This document shows positions 13,780 through 24,755 of a stretch of DNA of 64,000 bases, piece after piece. The notes beneath the pieces were generated by a model that did no database searches, had not been told where the DNA came from, and was given only the letters and a program-made list of their open reading frames with translations. A program made the position numbers and the translations under genes. The stretch is from Arthrinium phaeospermum (taxonomy: Eukaryota; Ascomycota; Sordariomycetes; Amphisphaeriales; Apiosporaceae), in assembly GCA_006503535.1 (NCBI GenBank), contig QYRS01000009.1, forward strand, positions 1,240,001-1,304,000. The letters run 5' to 3'. Positions within the stretch are counted from its first letter, which is position 1, and every line of letters starts with the position of its first letter.

Positions 13780-16418
13780 CTAGTCGACCTCCCAGCCGCG
13801 GCTATCCTCCTCCGGCGACCCAACCGGCTCCGCGTTCGCTTGAGGCGATTGTTGCTGCTGTTGCTCCTCTCGCTCCCGGTCCTTCCGCATAGACCCGAAG
13901 CGGCCCATGCAGTAGTGGTAATCGTCGTCGTCCTCCCAGCTGCTGATCTCGCCATCCGAGTAATCCCACTGCACGGGGATCTTCTCGCCGCCCTCGTTGA
14001 ACCCAAAGACCAAGCCGCGCCACTCGCCAGCCGCGATCTTAGCGGCAACCTGGAGCATCAAGTGGACGAGGTGACCCGGGGGCGACATGAAGATCTCGAC
14101 CGTCTTGTTGAGTATGGTGCTGGGCAGCTTCCGCACCGTCTCGAGCCGGCTAGCGGGGCGCGACTGCCGTGGTGGGGTGAACAGGTTGGCGGCGGGCGGG
14201 AGTGGAGACAGGCCGCGCCGTTGGCTGATGGACATGGTGTGCGAGGCGGACCTGGCCCGATGGCGCAGGGCGGGTCGGTCGGCTAGAGCCGACGTGCGTA
14301 TCTCCTCTTTGACGGCTTCGATGTAGGCGGGACTGGCCGGCTTCGAGTCCTCGCTAGGCGATCGGGGCATTGGCGTAATCGGCGAGTCAGTCTGGTTAGT
14401 GGCCGCAGCGGAGTCGGCCATCATCGTGACGTTAGTCCTCGGCGTGGTGACATGCTCGGTATTTTCCTTGACGCGGACTTTCGGTGTCTTGACAATGATG
14501 TTTTCGTGCGGGTAAGGGAATCGATGCGGCGACGGAGAGGCTGCTCGCGACCTGGGAGGCGAAGACGCAGACGGAGTAATCGGGCTGTGCCATGACTGAC
14601 TGCTTTGTAGGCTGTGGAACGAATCGCTGGAACCGACGGGAGAAGAAGTGTCGTCGGATGTCTGAGACGGAGCCGTAGCCTTGGGAGTTGGGATCTCGAT
14701 GGTAGGTCGAGTCTGCACGGGCTGCCTCGGAGCAGGTCGGCCGGGTCGGCCAGGTCGAGTAGGTCGGGTAGGTCTCGCAGGTCTGGCAGGCGGCGAAGTC
14801 ATGACGGTAAGTTGTGGTTGTAAGGCCGCCGACCGTCCAGCCAAGATGCGACTCATCCGCTTCTTCTTGAGGTTGACGGCGCCAATCTTGCCGGAACCCT
14901 CCCACAGCGACGGCTCATCGTCGTCGTCGCCAAACACTTCTTCGGTGGCGACCGAGGCAGCCTTGAAACCAATCTTGCGCTCTTGGATTTCGGCAGGTTC
15001 CTTGAGCCGTTTTGGCAACAGGCTGTGTTCGAGAGGCTCTGTGGGAGATCGCTGGCTGTGTTCCATGGTGAGAGTTGGCTCCAAGACCTTACTTGCACTG
15101 ACCAGACGAGGCTTAGACTTCTGAGGGGGACCCTTGTTTTTGGCTTCGAGTCTTGTCGTTTTAAAGGCGATGCGGGCGAGGCAGGCGAATCTGAGACCCG
15201 TGTGTTGCCCACGCACGGGTCAGGCGAGATCTGCACTTGTTCAGGGGCCTCCGCCTGACTGGGCCTCACTTCGCTTTGCGAAATAGCCATATCCACTTCG
15301 GTATCACGTTTAGTAGCCAGCGTAGTCAGCGCCAAATCTTGCGCATCCGTCTCTTTTCCCTGATCGCTGGAGCCGGAATCCACCTTTACTTCTATTATTT
15401 GCGGTTCTCCCGCTGTGAATGTCTTCTTGGCTTTGTCGTATGCAGACAGTGCAACGGGCGCATTTGTCTCAGTAACAACTTCCTCTTTCTCAGAAGACCT
15501 GTCTTCTGGTTCGCTGGGTCTCGCTACTTCCGTGATTTCTTCTTTTTCTTCTACTGGTGAACTCGAAGTTTCCCTCTCGCCAGGATGGCTATCGTCTTCA
15601 CTCGAAAACTCGTTTTTCCTGGAAACAGGCTTGAGCCGCATCCTGCCGCTGACAACTCTCGGAGATGGTGCGGGTGGGGATAGATCAGATGTGAACACGG
15701 TCGGTATCAGATTCTTGCCAACTGATGTCCAGGGTTTCTTGATGACTGGCGTTTCGGGTCTCGGCGGCAACTCGACGGTAAAGCTTCTTTGGAACGGGCA
15801 TTCGGTCTTCTCGAAAAGGAGAATGTTGTCGAAAATATCGCGCAGAAGTAGCGCCTGCTGGACCTCCTCGGCATCCGCCACCGGAACTTCTATCCTCCAA
15901 TACTGGGGCGCCGGATCTGCAGGACGAACTGACTATTATCCTCGGCGATGCACCAGCACTGGCTTTTGGGCAGTATCGGTTGGAGCGCAGCGCCGCAAGA
16001 CAGGAAAGCGACGGATCCAGTCGCGCGGTATATACGGAAGGGGCCTACAGACACAGGACAAAATCAGGTTAGTCATCGTCATCGGCATACATCACAAGAG
16101 GTTGATCACGCACCAATCGCTATGGTTCGTTCCAGGCGCGAGGATGGCGGCAGAGACCCCGGCTCTGGCTCGTCAAGCACATTCGATGAGCCGTAGGATA
16201 CGCGCTGGCCGGAGGTGAAGGATGTTATCTTGGCGTATGGGTGATTGTAGAGTTTCGACCAATTCATCGGCCCCTCGGGATGCACTTGACAACGCCGAAG
16301 TGCGTGACGATACTGACGAAACCGAGGGAGATCTTCGAGGGACTTGGAGGATGGTCGGCAAAGTGGCCACACGCCGAGGCGCGGGCATGCGAGGGTCTGC
16401 GTGGGATTGCGAATCCAT
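13780..16418 (-). CDS. INP1: inheritance of peroxisomes protein 1, frame-broken in this assembly
   Basis: Inp1 tethers peroxisomes to the cell cortex so that they are retained and correctly partitioned. Conserved segments appear in order: YNHPYAKI, the LERTIAIG/GPFRIYR junction, a VAFLSCG...QPILPKSQCW stretch, QIRRP, then ALLLRDIFDNILLFEKTECP and a long disordered Ser/Pro/Arg region, ending near SPEEDSRGWEVD. Exon 1 is 16114-16418. A 69-base intron (16045-16113, GTGCGT donor, TAG acceptor) splits the Gly of IAIG-PF. Exon 2 is 13780-16044. Three frame breaks interrupt it: near 16247-16252 inside the conserved ETL/YNHP junction (two bases short, CT missing from a CT repeat), at a G run 15905-15908 (one base short before QYWRIEVP), and at a G run 15125-15129 (one short). 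With these three corrections the frame is open from start to stop, at about 857 residues. A real pseudogene is less likely because everything between the breaks is well conserved. Confidence 0.85.
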
Positions 16419-18343
16419 GACGAGGGACCGCTAGGAGGTGGGATGCGAGGTGATGCGATGCGATGCGTGACAGGCGTTAAATCGTGTCGACCAAGGCCGG
16501 GATCAAGTCTCTCCTAGGGCATGACGGAGGGACTGCCAAACTAATATATTGACAAAGATGCCTTTCACTAGAAGCTGCGAGATGAGTTGGTGCAGAAGAC
16601 AAATGTCTCAAACTTCAGATGCAATGGGAAACTAGGTGTCAGCCTCCAGGCGAGCCCCGGGCTGAGGCCTGTACGCTGCGGTAGAGCCTAAGGGAATCCC
16701 CAGGTGCCCCCGAGTCTAATAAGATGCTTGCTTGTGTAAGTAGGGACGGACAGAGACAGCGAAGCTGCGCTTTTGCTGTTGGCACGTAGGAACACTTGGA
16801 TACAGAAAATGCAAGTGCGCAATTCTCTTGGGCATGCACCGGTGCATCAATGGGAAGAAGAAAAACGGTTGAGGGGCCAAGATTGAGGGTTCTCGTCCTC
16901 AGGTCTCGGTCTCGTCGCAGTGCAATTGGAGGCTGGTGCTAAAAGCAATGAACTGCCAACCTAAGCTGCCATCTACGCGCCTGGGGAGGGTATCCTGGTC
17001 CAACTACTTGAAATTACGACAGTAGATCACTGGCAGGTTGGCTCGATTGAGCGTAGCAGTCGTTGGTTGGCTACAAGCTTTCCGTCGACCGAGGCGCCGT
17101 CCGCTGGGCCAAAATAGAACACCTCCCAATGAATTCGCTATATGAACCTGTTCGATCATTCGAGTATGCGAGCAACATGCACTATTCTCGTTCGATGTCC
17201 CGATATCTTATGTTGCGACCGTTTCACATCTTCGCACTCGACCCTTCCAAGCGTTCCCGACCAGCCGGGAAGAGCCCCTCGTCGGGGTCCGCAAAATGGA
17301 CGATTACAGGCGGCTAGGTTCCCTAAGCTGCATGGATGGATCGCGGACCTGGCATTAGGGTGCACTAACGTTTGCGCACCTGCACTTGCATGTCCACTAG
17401 ACTACATACTCGACGCTGACTGGAGGCGCAAAGTAAATCGATGCGATGCTCAGGGCGCCAACAAGAGGCTGGGGAACAGAGTTGCAAGAATTGTGTGATT
17501 GGATGGATGGATCAATGTCAGGCCAGTCTTCCACGTAGATGTCCGGCGGAGATGAGCAACATGTACATATGCACGTACTGTAATCCGTACACTGAGGCGG
17601 GTATGGAGGGGCATCGCGGGGGAGACGACATTCCTGGTAGTTGACGGCATCCTCCCAGGTCTGGCTGAAGAGAAGAGGGCTCTCTCTCATCCTCATGGCC
17701 GAAATAGCTTCTTATTTCCACTCGTTCGATACACTACGAGGCTTAAGCACTATTGCATCTACACATACACAGAATGCCCCTAGCCCTGCATGCAGTGATT
17801 CAGAACACTACATACAATGGTATCTGAGAGAACTTCCTCAGGACTTTACAATAGAGATCACGGCTGGAACTGAGACCCGGGATTAGACACAATTATGTGT
17901 GTAAGTAACCAATCTTCTGTGCAGTGCAGGCAAATTTGCATTGGGGAACACAGTTGACAGCTGGAGATCGAAGCCCTTGAATTTGCTGGAGAAAGGAAAT
18001 GGCAATTTCTATTTGGAGCCTCGAGTAAAATAACCAGCGGGCTAATTGCCTATAGTAGCTGGGGGCTAGGATCACCATTAGCGCATGTAGGCGCTGCATA
18101 ATCGATAAGCCATGCACCAGTGCCAACCTTGTGCTTCCCTTCATAAAGGCCCGTGCCTGGATGACATCCATCTTGGCAGTGGGCAGTGGAGGTGTCGTCA
18201 TCAGTTTTGCCAGCCCGCAGTAGCTGGCATTTTGTCGAGAACCTGAACGTCCAAGAGCCTGCAGATCTGTTGCTACCTACCATACACACCTACCGCTTCC
18301 GGCTGGGCATATACCTCAACTATCTAGGTTCTACAAGTCCATC
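16419..18343. other. intergenic, divergent promoters of INP1 and the UsgS-like gene
   Basis: About 1.9 kb with only short, unconvincing frames on both strands. It must hold the INP1 promoter on the left and that of the UsgS-like gene on the right. I recognise no conserved motif. Confidence 0.55.
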
Positions 18344-19720
18344 ATGGCGGACCGGGTCGCCCATAAGCTCGAGAAGCTTGAAGAAAAGATCAAGGACAAG
18401 GATGAGCTCAAGAAGGCATTCGACACTTCGCATTTCGACCTCAATGCCATAGTGCGGGGCATCCAGCTCACCCTGGTTGGAGGTGCGAGAACTTCCAGCG
18501 AAGCACGCGACAAGCGGGATTGAGAGTTGCTAACTCGGACCACAGCCAACAGAGCCTTGCAAAACCCAGAGATATTCACCAATCAGCACTACCGACAAGC
18601 TGCTATCGCCGTCGTCGCGGGTATTGCCATTCGTCTGATCGTCCAGATCCCAGTAAGTCAGCACCTGAGCCCGGCAATTGCGGCTGGCATAGTCAGCCGC
18701 ATACCCAATGTCTTTCATGTCTAACCTTTCGGTCCTCACCAGATAATCGCACTCAAGCTGCTGATCCGCGGCAGCTCCTTGATCTGGGACCTCGACCAGA
18801 CATCATGGGACGACACGATTGTCAACGCACTCGACCTGCTCGCCAACCATGTTCTTCAGATCCCTCTGTTCCTGATGACGCTGATGCGCTACATGACCCC
18901 GACCCTTGACAACATGTTCATGGACTCGCTGAAGTGGGTGGACATGACGTACGTCCAAAAGCACAAGCACGACAACCCGAACGAGATCCGAGATATGTAC
19001 TATCCCAACCTTTCCAAGTACAAGGTGAAGGATGGAAGCACCCACACCACGAGCACTGCCGAGGCCGTTAGTATGTTCCTGTACAGGTTCGGCCGCAAAG
19101 CCGCCATCTCCCTGGCCATCTTCGGCCTGTCCTACATCCCGTACGTGGGCCGATTTGTGCTGCCGGCAGCCAGTTTCTACACCTTCAACAAGGCCGTCGG
19201 CCTCGGACCTGCTGCTATCATCTTCGGTACCGGCGTGGTCTTGCCCAAGAAGTACTTGATCATCTTCTTGCAGACCTATTTCGCTTCCCGCAGTCTGATG
19301 CGCGAGCTTCTTGAGCCGTACTTTTCACGAGTCCATATGAACAAGGCGCAGAAGAAGAACTGGTTCCACAGCCGGGAGGGCCTCCTGTTTGGCTTCGGGA
19401 TCGGATTCTACGCACTCTTGCGCGTGCCCTTGCTTGGGGTTCTGATATACGGAATTGCCGAAGCCTCGACGGCCTATCTGATCACTAAGATCACAGACCC
19501 GCCGCCAGCTCCAGCGCAAGCCCACGAGTATGCCGTCTCCCAGCAAGAATGGACCAACAAACATGAATTCTTGAGTTTATCCCTTTTCGATTTGGATAAG
19601 CTGCATCAGAGCAGCCAAGGTTCCAAGTCGACGTCGGCTCCGGGATCCGCAACGACCATACCAGCAGACCCCCCTTCCTATGACGAAGCGACGATGTCCA
19701 GAGGCCGAAAGGAGCTCTAG
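18344..19720 (+). CDS. UsgS-like multi-pass membrane protein (EI24-type)
   Basis: Three exons, 18344-18482, 18546-18652 and 18743-19720, give 407 residues. The introns are 63 and 90 bases, with GTGCGA/CAG and GTAAGT/CAG ends and GCTAAC/TCTAAC branch motifs. A short charged N-terminal helix (KLEKLEEKIKDKDELKKAF) is followed by hydrophobic segments near residues 65-90, 195-220, 230-260 and 285-310, interrupted by polar loops, and then a Ser/Pro-rich cytoplasmic tail with a PPSYDEA motif, which resembles a PY (WW-binding) site. The overall plan matches fungal proteins annotated as transmembrane protein UsgS, related to the EI24/Rrt8 group, and I recall the N-terminal pattern from that family. 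The function is poorly known; RRT8 in yeast is linked to lipid droplets and spore wall. The start is supported by the charged helix directly after the first ATG. Confidence 0.75.
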
Positions 19721-20413
19721 ATGGCCACTGCTTGGTTTCGACACAGTCAAAAGCCGGAAATATAGATGCAGCCTCACTATCGGCATGTACATTCATACCG
19801 TATATATATAGTGATGATCCCCAATATCAAGCTGTATGGGCCGGGTTGGGGAAAGTGCGGTTTTATTTCCGTACCCCGCAGATCTCAATCTCATGACAAG
19901 AATATTTCCACGGTATCTATCTGGTTTACGATTACGTACGTGCCTTGGGGGAGGAAGGGAAGCTCGGAGCTCTTATCAGTTGATGCTTGCAAGGACTCCA
20001 TTCCAGCATGGAGAGTCCCGGTTGTGCCCCGCTTTCCGCCGACCCGGAGTCAGGAGAGATAAGCCAGCGTGCATAAACTGCAACGTACTGGACGGGCATG
20101 AACATGGTTCTATATAGAAATCGGATTCCCTTTCTAATCGTTCATGACGTCTCCTTATTACTTCAACACGCCATAGCGTATCTGCGTGGGGGAGGGAGAA
20201 TGCGGGGTAACTCTCAAGGTATCCGGCGCTTTATATAGACGTCGACCAGCCCACGGTGAAGGCTTTAATAGGACGAACAGTGCTTACCATTCAATATTTG
20301 TTTCCGTGCACAAGGTGACTTGGACTCTACCACTGCAACTTGTATAAAACGGGCAACCCTCTTGAGAACAACATACCAAGCCAAAGCCGTCCCCGATTCG
20401 AGATACCGTGATC
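19721..20413 (+). promoter_or_regulatory. formamidase upstream region with GATA motifs
   Basis: This 693-base spacer ends at the formamidase start. It contains AGATAAG at about 20057-20063, an inverted AGATAG near 19918-19923, and TATATAG near 20232-20238, which could be a TATA box. Fungal formamidase genes are commonly under nitrogen control by AreA/NIT2, which binds HGATAR, so the GATA motifs are plausible sites. Such short motifs also occur by chance. Confidence 0.3.
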
Positions 20414-22546
20414 ATGGGCAAGACGGGCATTCGCACAGCTGCCAAAGTCAGCTTTGATACCCCCGCATCCGAGCAGAAGGTCCTACATGTAAGTAGTTGC
20501 TGGTTGCTATCGTACAATCGTGATGTATAGTCGACTGATATCGTGTTATAGAACAGATGGCACCCCGACAGTGAGTTTTGAAGTTGGGAAAAGGGGAAAA
20601 CCCCAATATCCAAAGAGAGATTCGGTACAACGTTCGAGGAAGCTGATGCGACGCGTCTTCTGACAGTCCCCTCCGTCGAAACTATCAAGGATGGCGAGAC
20701 TGTCAAGATCGAATGTGTGGATTGGTCAGTCCTCATAAATTCTCGTTGTCCTTACTTCTTGACGTGTTGCCTCCTTTCCCGCCTACTTGTGTTAAAACTA
20801 CGAGTGTAATTTTTTGGTACCACGAGAACGATGGATTACAAGGTCAAGGCAAGGAATATGCGGTTATGCCCATCATCTTGAACCATGCCCTAACTACCAC
20901 CTACCATTGGAACCTGGTCACCTGCTTACTTATATGTATGCCCATTACCATAGGACCGGAGGGCAGATTGGCAACAACGACAGTGCGGATGATGTACGCG
21001 ACGTAGACCTTACCAAGATCCACTACCTGACCGGCCCCTTCGATATCGAGGGTGCGGCGCCGGGCGATCTACTCTTGGTCGAGATCATGGATGTCCAGCC
21101 CTTCGAGGACCAGCCGGTGAGCACTTACTCTTCTAGCCGCTCCCTACCTGACAACGACAAGTTAGCATCCCGACATGACTGACCAGGGCTTATTACATAG
21201 TGGGGATTCACAGGCGTCTTCGCCAAAAACAACGGAGGCGGCTTCCTCGATGAGATCTATCCCTCTGCGTAAGACTCATCATCTCACCCCCCACCCCCTG
21301 TTTTCTCTAACATCGCAAACACACAGCGCCAAAGCCATCTGGGACTTCGAAGGCATCTACGCCACCTCCCGGCACATCCCGCGCGTCAAGTTCGCCGGCC
21401 TGATCCACCCGGGCATCCTGGGCTGCGCGCCCTCGGCCGAGGTGCTTGACAACTGGAACACGCGCGAGGGCGAGCTCATCGCCGCCAACAAACTCGAGCG
21501 CGACGTGGCCAAGCCGCCCGAGCCACGCAACGCGCACGCCGGCATTGCGTCGGCTGAGATTAAGGAGAAGGTCGGCAAAGAGGGGGCGCGGACGATTCCA
21601 GGCCGGCCGGAGCACGGGGGGAACTGCGAGTAAGTTTGGCGTCGTTGGTTGAGTGCTAAGGTGGTCTATATGTTACTTTTTACTGACTTCATGACAGTAT
21701 CAAGAACCTCAGCCGTGGCAGCAAAGTTTACCTCCCCGTCCACGTAGCAGGCGCCAAGTTCAGCGTGGGCGATTTGCATTTCTCTCGTAAGAAGGCCCCC
21801 TTACCGATTCCAGTCTAACACCTACCTACCCCTTTCAAACCGACCCAAACTAACCCGCTGCTTTCATCATCCTCAAGAGGGCGATGGCGAAATCTCCTTC
21901 TGCGGCGCCATTGAGATGGCCGGCATCATCACCATCAACTTCAAAGTGATCAAGAACGGCGTCGCCAACCTGGGCCTCAAGTCGCCCATCTACATCCCGG
22001 GCCCCGTGGAGCCGCAGTTCTCGCCCGGCCGGACCCTCTACTTCGAGGGCTTCTCCGTCGACCAGCACGGCAAGCAGCACTACATGGACGTCACCGTCGC
22101 GTACCGACAGACCACTTTACGTGAGTTCCAACCCATTCCCCCTCCATTCCCCCTATAATACTTTGTGTGGTTAGATACTTACTAACAGCACCAAAGGCTG
22201 CATCGAATACCTTCGCCGCTTCGGCTACAGCGACTACCAAATCTACCTCCTCCTGTCCTGCGCCCCGATCCAGGGCCACGTGGCGGGCATCGTCGACATC
22301 CCCAACGCGTGCACGACGCTGGGCCTGCCGATGGACATCTTCGACTTCGACATCAGCCCGGCGACGGTGGCGGCGTCGGGCAGCGCCCCGGCGAAACTCG
22401 ACATGGGCACCTGCGCCTTCGAGACGGGCGTCACCGAGGGCCAGGTCACGGCGGGCGGCCAGAACAGCGAGCACAGCTTTGGCGGCGGGCTGACGCACAA
22501 GGCGAGCGTGGTGGACCGCGTCAAGGACGCGGTGGCGACGTCGTGA
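20414..22546 (+). CDS. fmdS: formamidase (FmdA/AmdA family)
   Basis: Hydrolyses formamide to formate and ammonia in nitrogen scavenging. Nine exons: 20414-20488, 20552-20570, 20667-20724, 20954-21116, 21201-21268, 21327-21629, 21698-21786, 21878-22120 and 22197-22546. All have GT-AG ends and the frame stays open throughout, giving 455 residues. The second exon is only 19 bases (NRWHPD). Family landmarks in order are DWTGGQIGNNDSADD, the HYLTGPFDIEGA segment, PWGFTGVFA, RVKFAGLIHPGILGCAPS, NIKNLSRGSKVYLPV, GDLHFSQGDGE, FCGAIEMAG and SPIYIPGPVEP. Residue order and length fit fungal formamidases (about 410-450). Intron 3 (229 bases) is unusually long but its flanking exons join cleanly at Trp. 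I see no defect. Confidence 0.95.
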
Positions 22547-22917
22547 AACCAGCCTGCTGGCTTCCTCGTCGTACGGCACCATGTTGTGTTTCTGAACTTC
22601 TGTAGCGATTTTGGTTACGGCAATTGCTGTGTAGCAGCAGAAATCAACTTGATTGGTGGTTTCTCTATATCAATGTACTGGGAATTGTACGCCTCTAACT
22701 AAGCAACTATGAGTGAAAAGGGTATCTCAAACGACGCGTAAATGCACCAAACCATTCGTAGCCACCGTGCGTTGATCAGCTCATCCAAATATCCTTAGAT
22801 ATCAGGCATCTCATAGCTCAGAATAAGACGGAGGCTGGATCATCCCGGCTGCTCCCTAATCCCTTCCCCCAAAACCGAGTTAGCAGCGTCACAGCGGCCC
22901 GATCTGGTTTCAATCGT
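22547..22917. other. short convergent intergenic spacer
   Basis: A 371-base spacer between the 3' ends of formamidase (plus) and OTU1 (minus). Nothing recognisable is present. Confidence 0.6.
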
Positions 22918-23992
22918 CTATTTGTCCTCGATGGTCTGAATCTCGCTGTGGCCTGTGGCCTGGCAGTGCTTGATCAACTCCTTCTCCCCCTGGCCCACCC
23001 AACCGCACTGCTTGCAAGAGTAGACGGCCGCGTTGGAGTCGTGAGCGTAGTTGCTCTCCTTGAGGATGGCCGCCATCTCCAGCGCGCCCTTGAGGATGTG
23101 GTCGCTCGTGGCGCAGTCCCAGGTGCAGACGTCGAACTCGGTGTCGCCCGTGTCGGCGGCGCCCCCGAACAGCGTCTCGACGACGCGGTCGTAGTGGATG
23201 CCCGACCAGAGAATCACGCACCGGCGCTCGTGCTGGCCCTCGCCCTGGTAGATGACGCTGCCGTTGCTGACGCTCACGACGCAGATCTCGATGTCGAACA
23301 GCTCGCTCAGCACGTTGAGCTCGATGGAGCCGCCCCACGACTGCGGGTTCAGCAGGTTGTTCACGTACGCGCTCGGCGACTTCTCCAATACGGCTGAGTT
23401 GTAGGTGTCGGGCTGGCTGAGGATCTGCTGTCCGATGACTTGGCGCAGCGCCCCGGCGGTCGAAACGTCTATGCCTCGTTCTAGGGCGGAGTTGCGGATA
23501 ATCGGCATCATCGCGGTGTACATGCAGCTGTTGTCGTCGGCCATCACGCGCAAGACTATTCGGAAATGGGTTGACTAGGTTAGCAGACTGAGGATGGCAG
23601 AGATCTGGAACAAGAAGAATATCGCGCGACAACTTACCCAAGTCGTTACCGGTGGGCAAGCGCACAGTAGGAGGATCGTGCTCGTTGGGGCCGTCTACCT
23701 GCGGCGGTGCGGAAGCAGGCTCGGGGGCAGGTTCAGGCTTTTCGGATAAGACGACGGTAAGCCGCTCTCTATGCAGGTTCAAGGATTTGACAGTCTTATC
23801 ACTGACGCTGTCGTCGTCATCCTTTCTGAATTTGAGCGCGGCGCTGGGCCAGCCGTACTTGATGCTAGCGATTTCCTGGCCTTCGGCTTTTTCCTTGATC
23901 GCTTCGGCGAGCTTTCCGACGGTGGCATCCTCATCAAGAGCGATCTGGCCGGGGCCAGTGGGCATCTGGATGCGGACTGTGATTGTTGGCAT
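22918..23992 (-). CDS. OTU1: ubiquitin thioesterase OTU1 (YOD1 family)
   Basis: Deubiquitinase that works with Cdc48/p97 in protein quality control. Two exons on the minus strand (23638-23992, then 22918-23555), separated by an 82-base intron with GTAAGT donor, give 330 residues. An N-terminal ubiquitin-like fold (residues 1-75, starting MPTITVRIQMPTGPG) is followed by a proline-rich linker and an OTU domain. The catalytic Asp and Cys are visible in MADDNSCMY (Cys about 129) and the His in LWSGIHYD (about 239). The C-terminus has a C2H2 finger, C-x2-C (299, 302) and H-x5-H (315, 321), typical of OTU1 and absent from other OTU proteases. The internal ATG at 23992 was chosen because an upstream in-frame start adds a Ser/Pro stretch not seen in the family. 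Confidence 0.95.
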
Positions 23993-24755
23993 GCTGGCGG
24001 TCGGTGAGGGTCGCGGAGATGTCAGGACGAGCAACGATGTGGGAATGCGAGCTTAGAGGAAAGGGACGAGGGGCGAGGGGCGAGGGGCGGTCACAGCGAG
24101 TTTGTTGGAATTCAATCAGTCATATTAATAAGCGTATTCGGAGCAGCGCATCGTGACTTAAAGGCAATAGGTCAGAATCCGGAAAGGAAAGATGGCATTA
24201 CGGGTATCATGTTTCGGGGCTGGAGCCATTGCCATAGTATGCCCAAAGCCTAAATGACGGCATTAGGCGCACCCTAATACGCTCCGAATAGCGGGAACCG
24301 AGGGGTAGAAATAGGGAGCGGGCAGGCAAGAGCATGGAACATGGATACACGATGGAGGGGCAGATAAGCTCGGCGACAGCCCCACTGCGGGATGTCGTGC
24401 CTTTCTAGCAGCACTCAAGACGTGAACTGATGCCGGCAGTATGTACGTCGTATTAGTATGCATATCTAGGCCTAAGAACTAAGGATGCAGTAGTATTTTA
24501 ACGTACTATTGAAATGGAAAGACACACAAGAACATGTTTGCTCTTCAACAGATCTTGGCCTTGGAAGGTTTCCTACTAAATTGGCTCCGTCATTAATCGC
24601 TATGCGTGAGCATTCAGGGGCAATCCGACTAGTCTTCATATAGTTCACATGAGCTCTACTTGAAGAAATTGAATATTCAAAGACACAGAAACACATCCCC
24701 GACTCAAATGCTTCCCTTTCGCGTCTTTGCAATACATGTAGCTGAGTGTCCTATG
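23993..24755. other. intergenic
   Basis: 763 bases between the OTU1 start and the DUF7580-type gene's stop, both on the minus strand. A short GA-rich run lies near 24057-24090. No gene or RNA is recognised. Confidence 0.55.

Noticed and set aside
15120..15216. An intron (GTGGGC donor, CTCAG acceptor) to explain the third INP1 frame change
   Set aside because: The donor is poor and no branch site is visible. One base added to the G run at 15125-15129 restores the frame and makes the whole gene length fit, in line with the same error type in FRQ and FMP25-like.
22910..24034. 374-residue minus-strand frame covering the whole OTU1 locus
   Set aside because: Only its first part is real (OTU1 exon 1). 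After the intron at 23556-23637 the frame reads Arg/Pro-rich nonsense while the OTU domain is in another frame.
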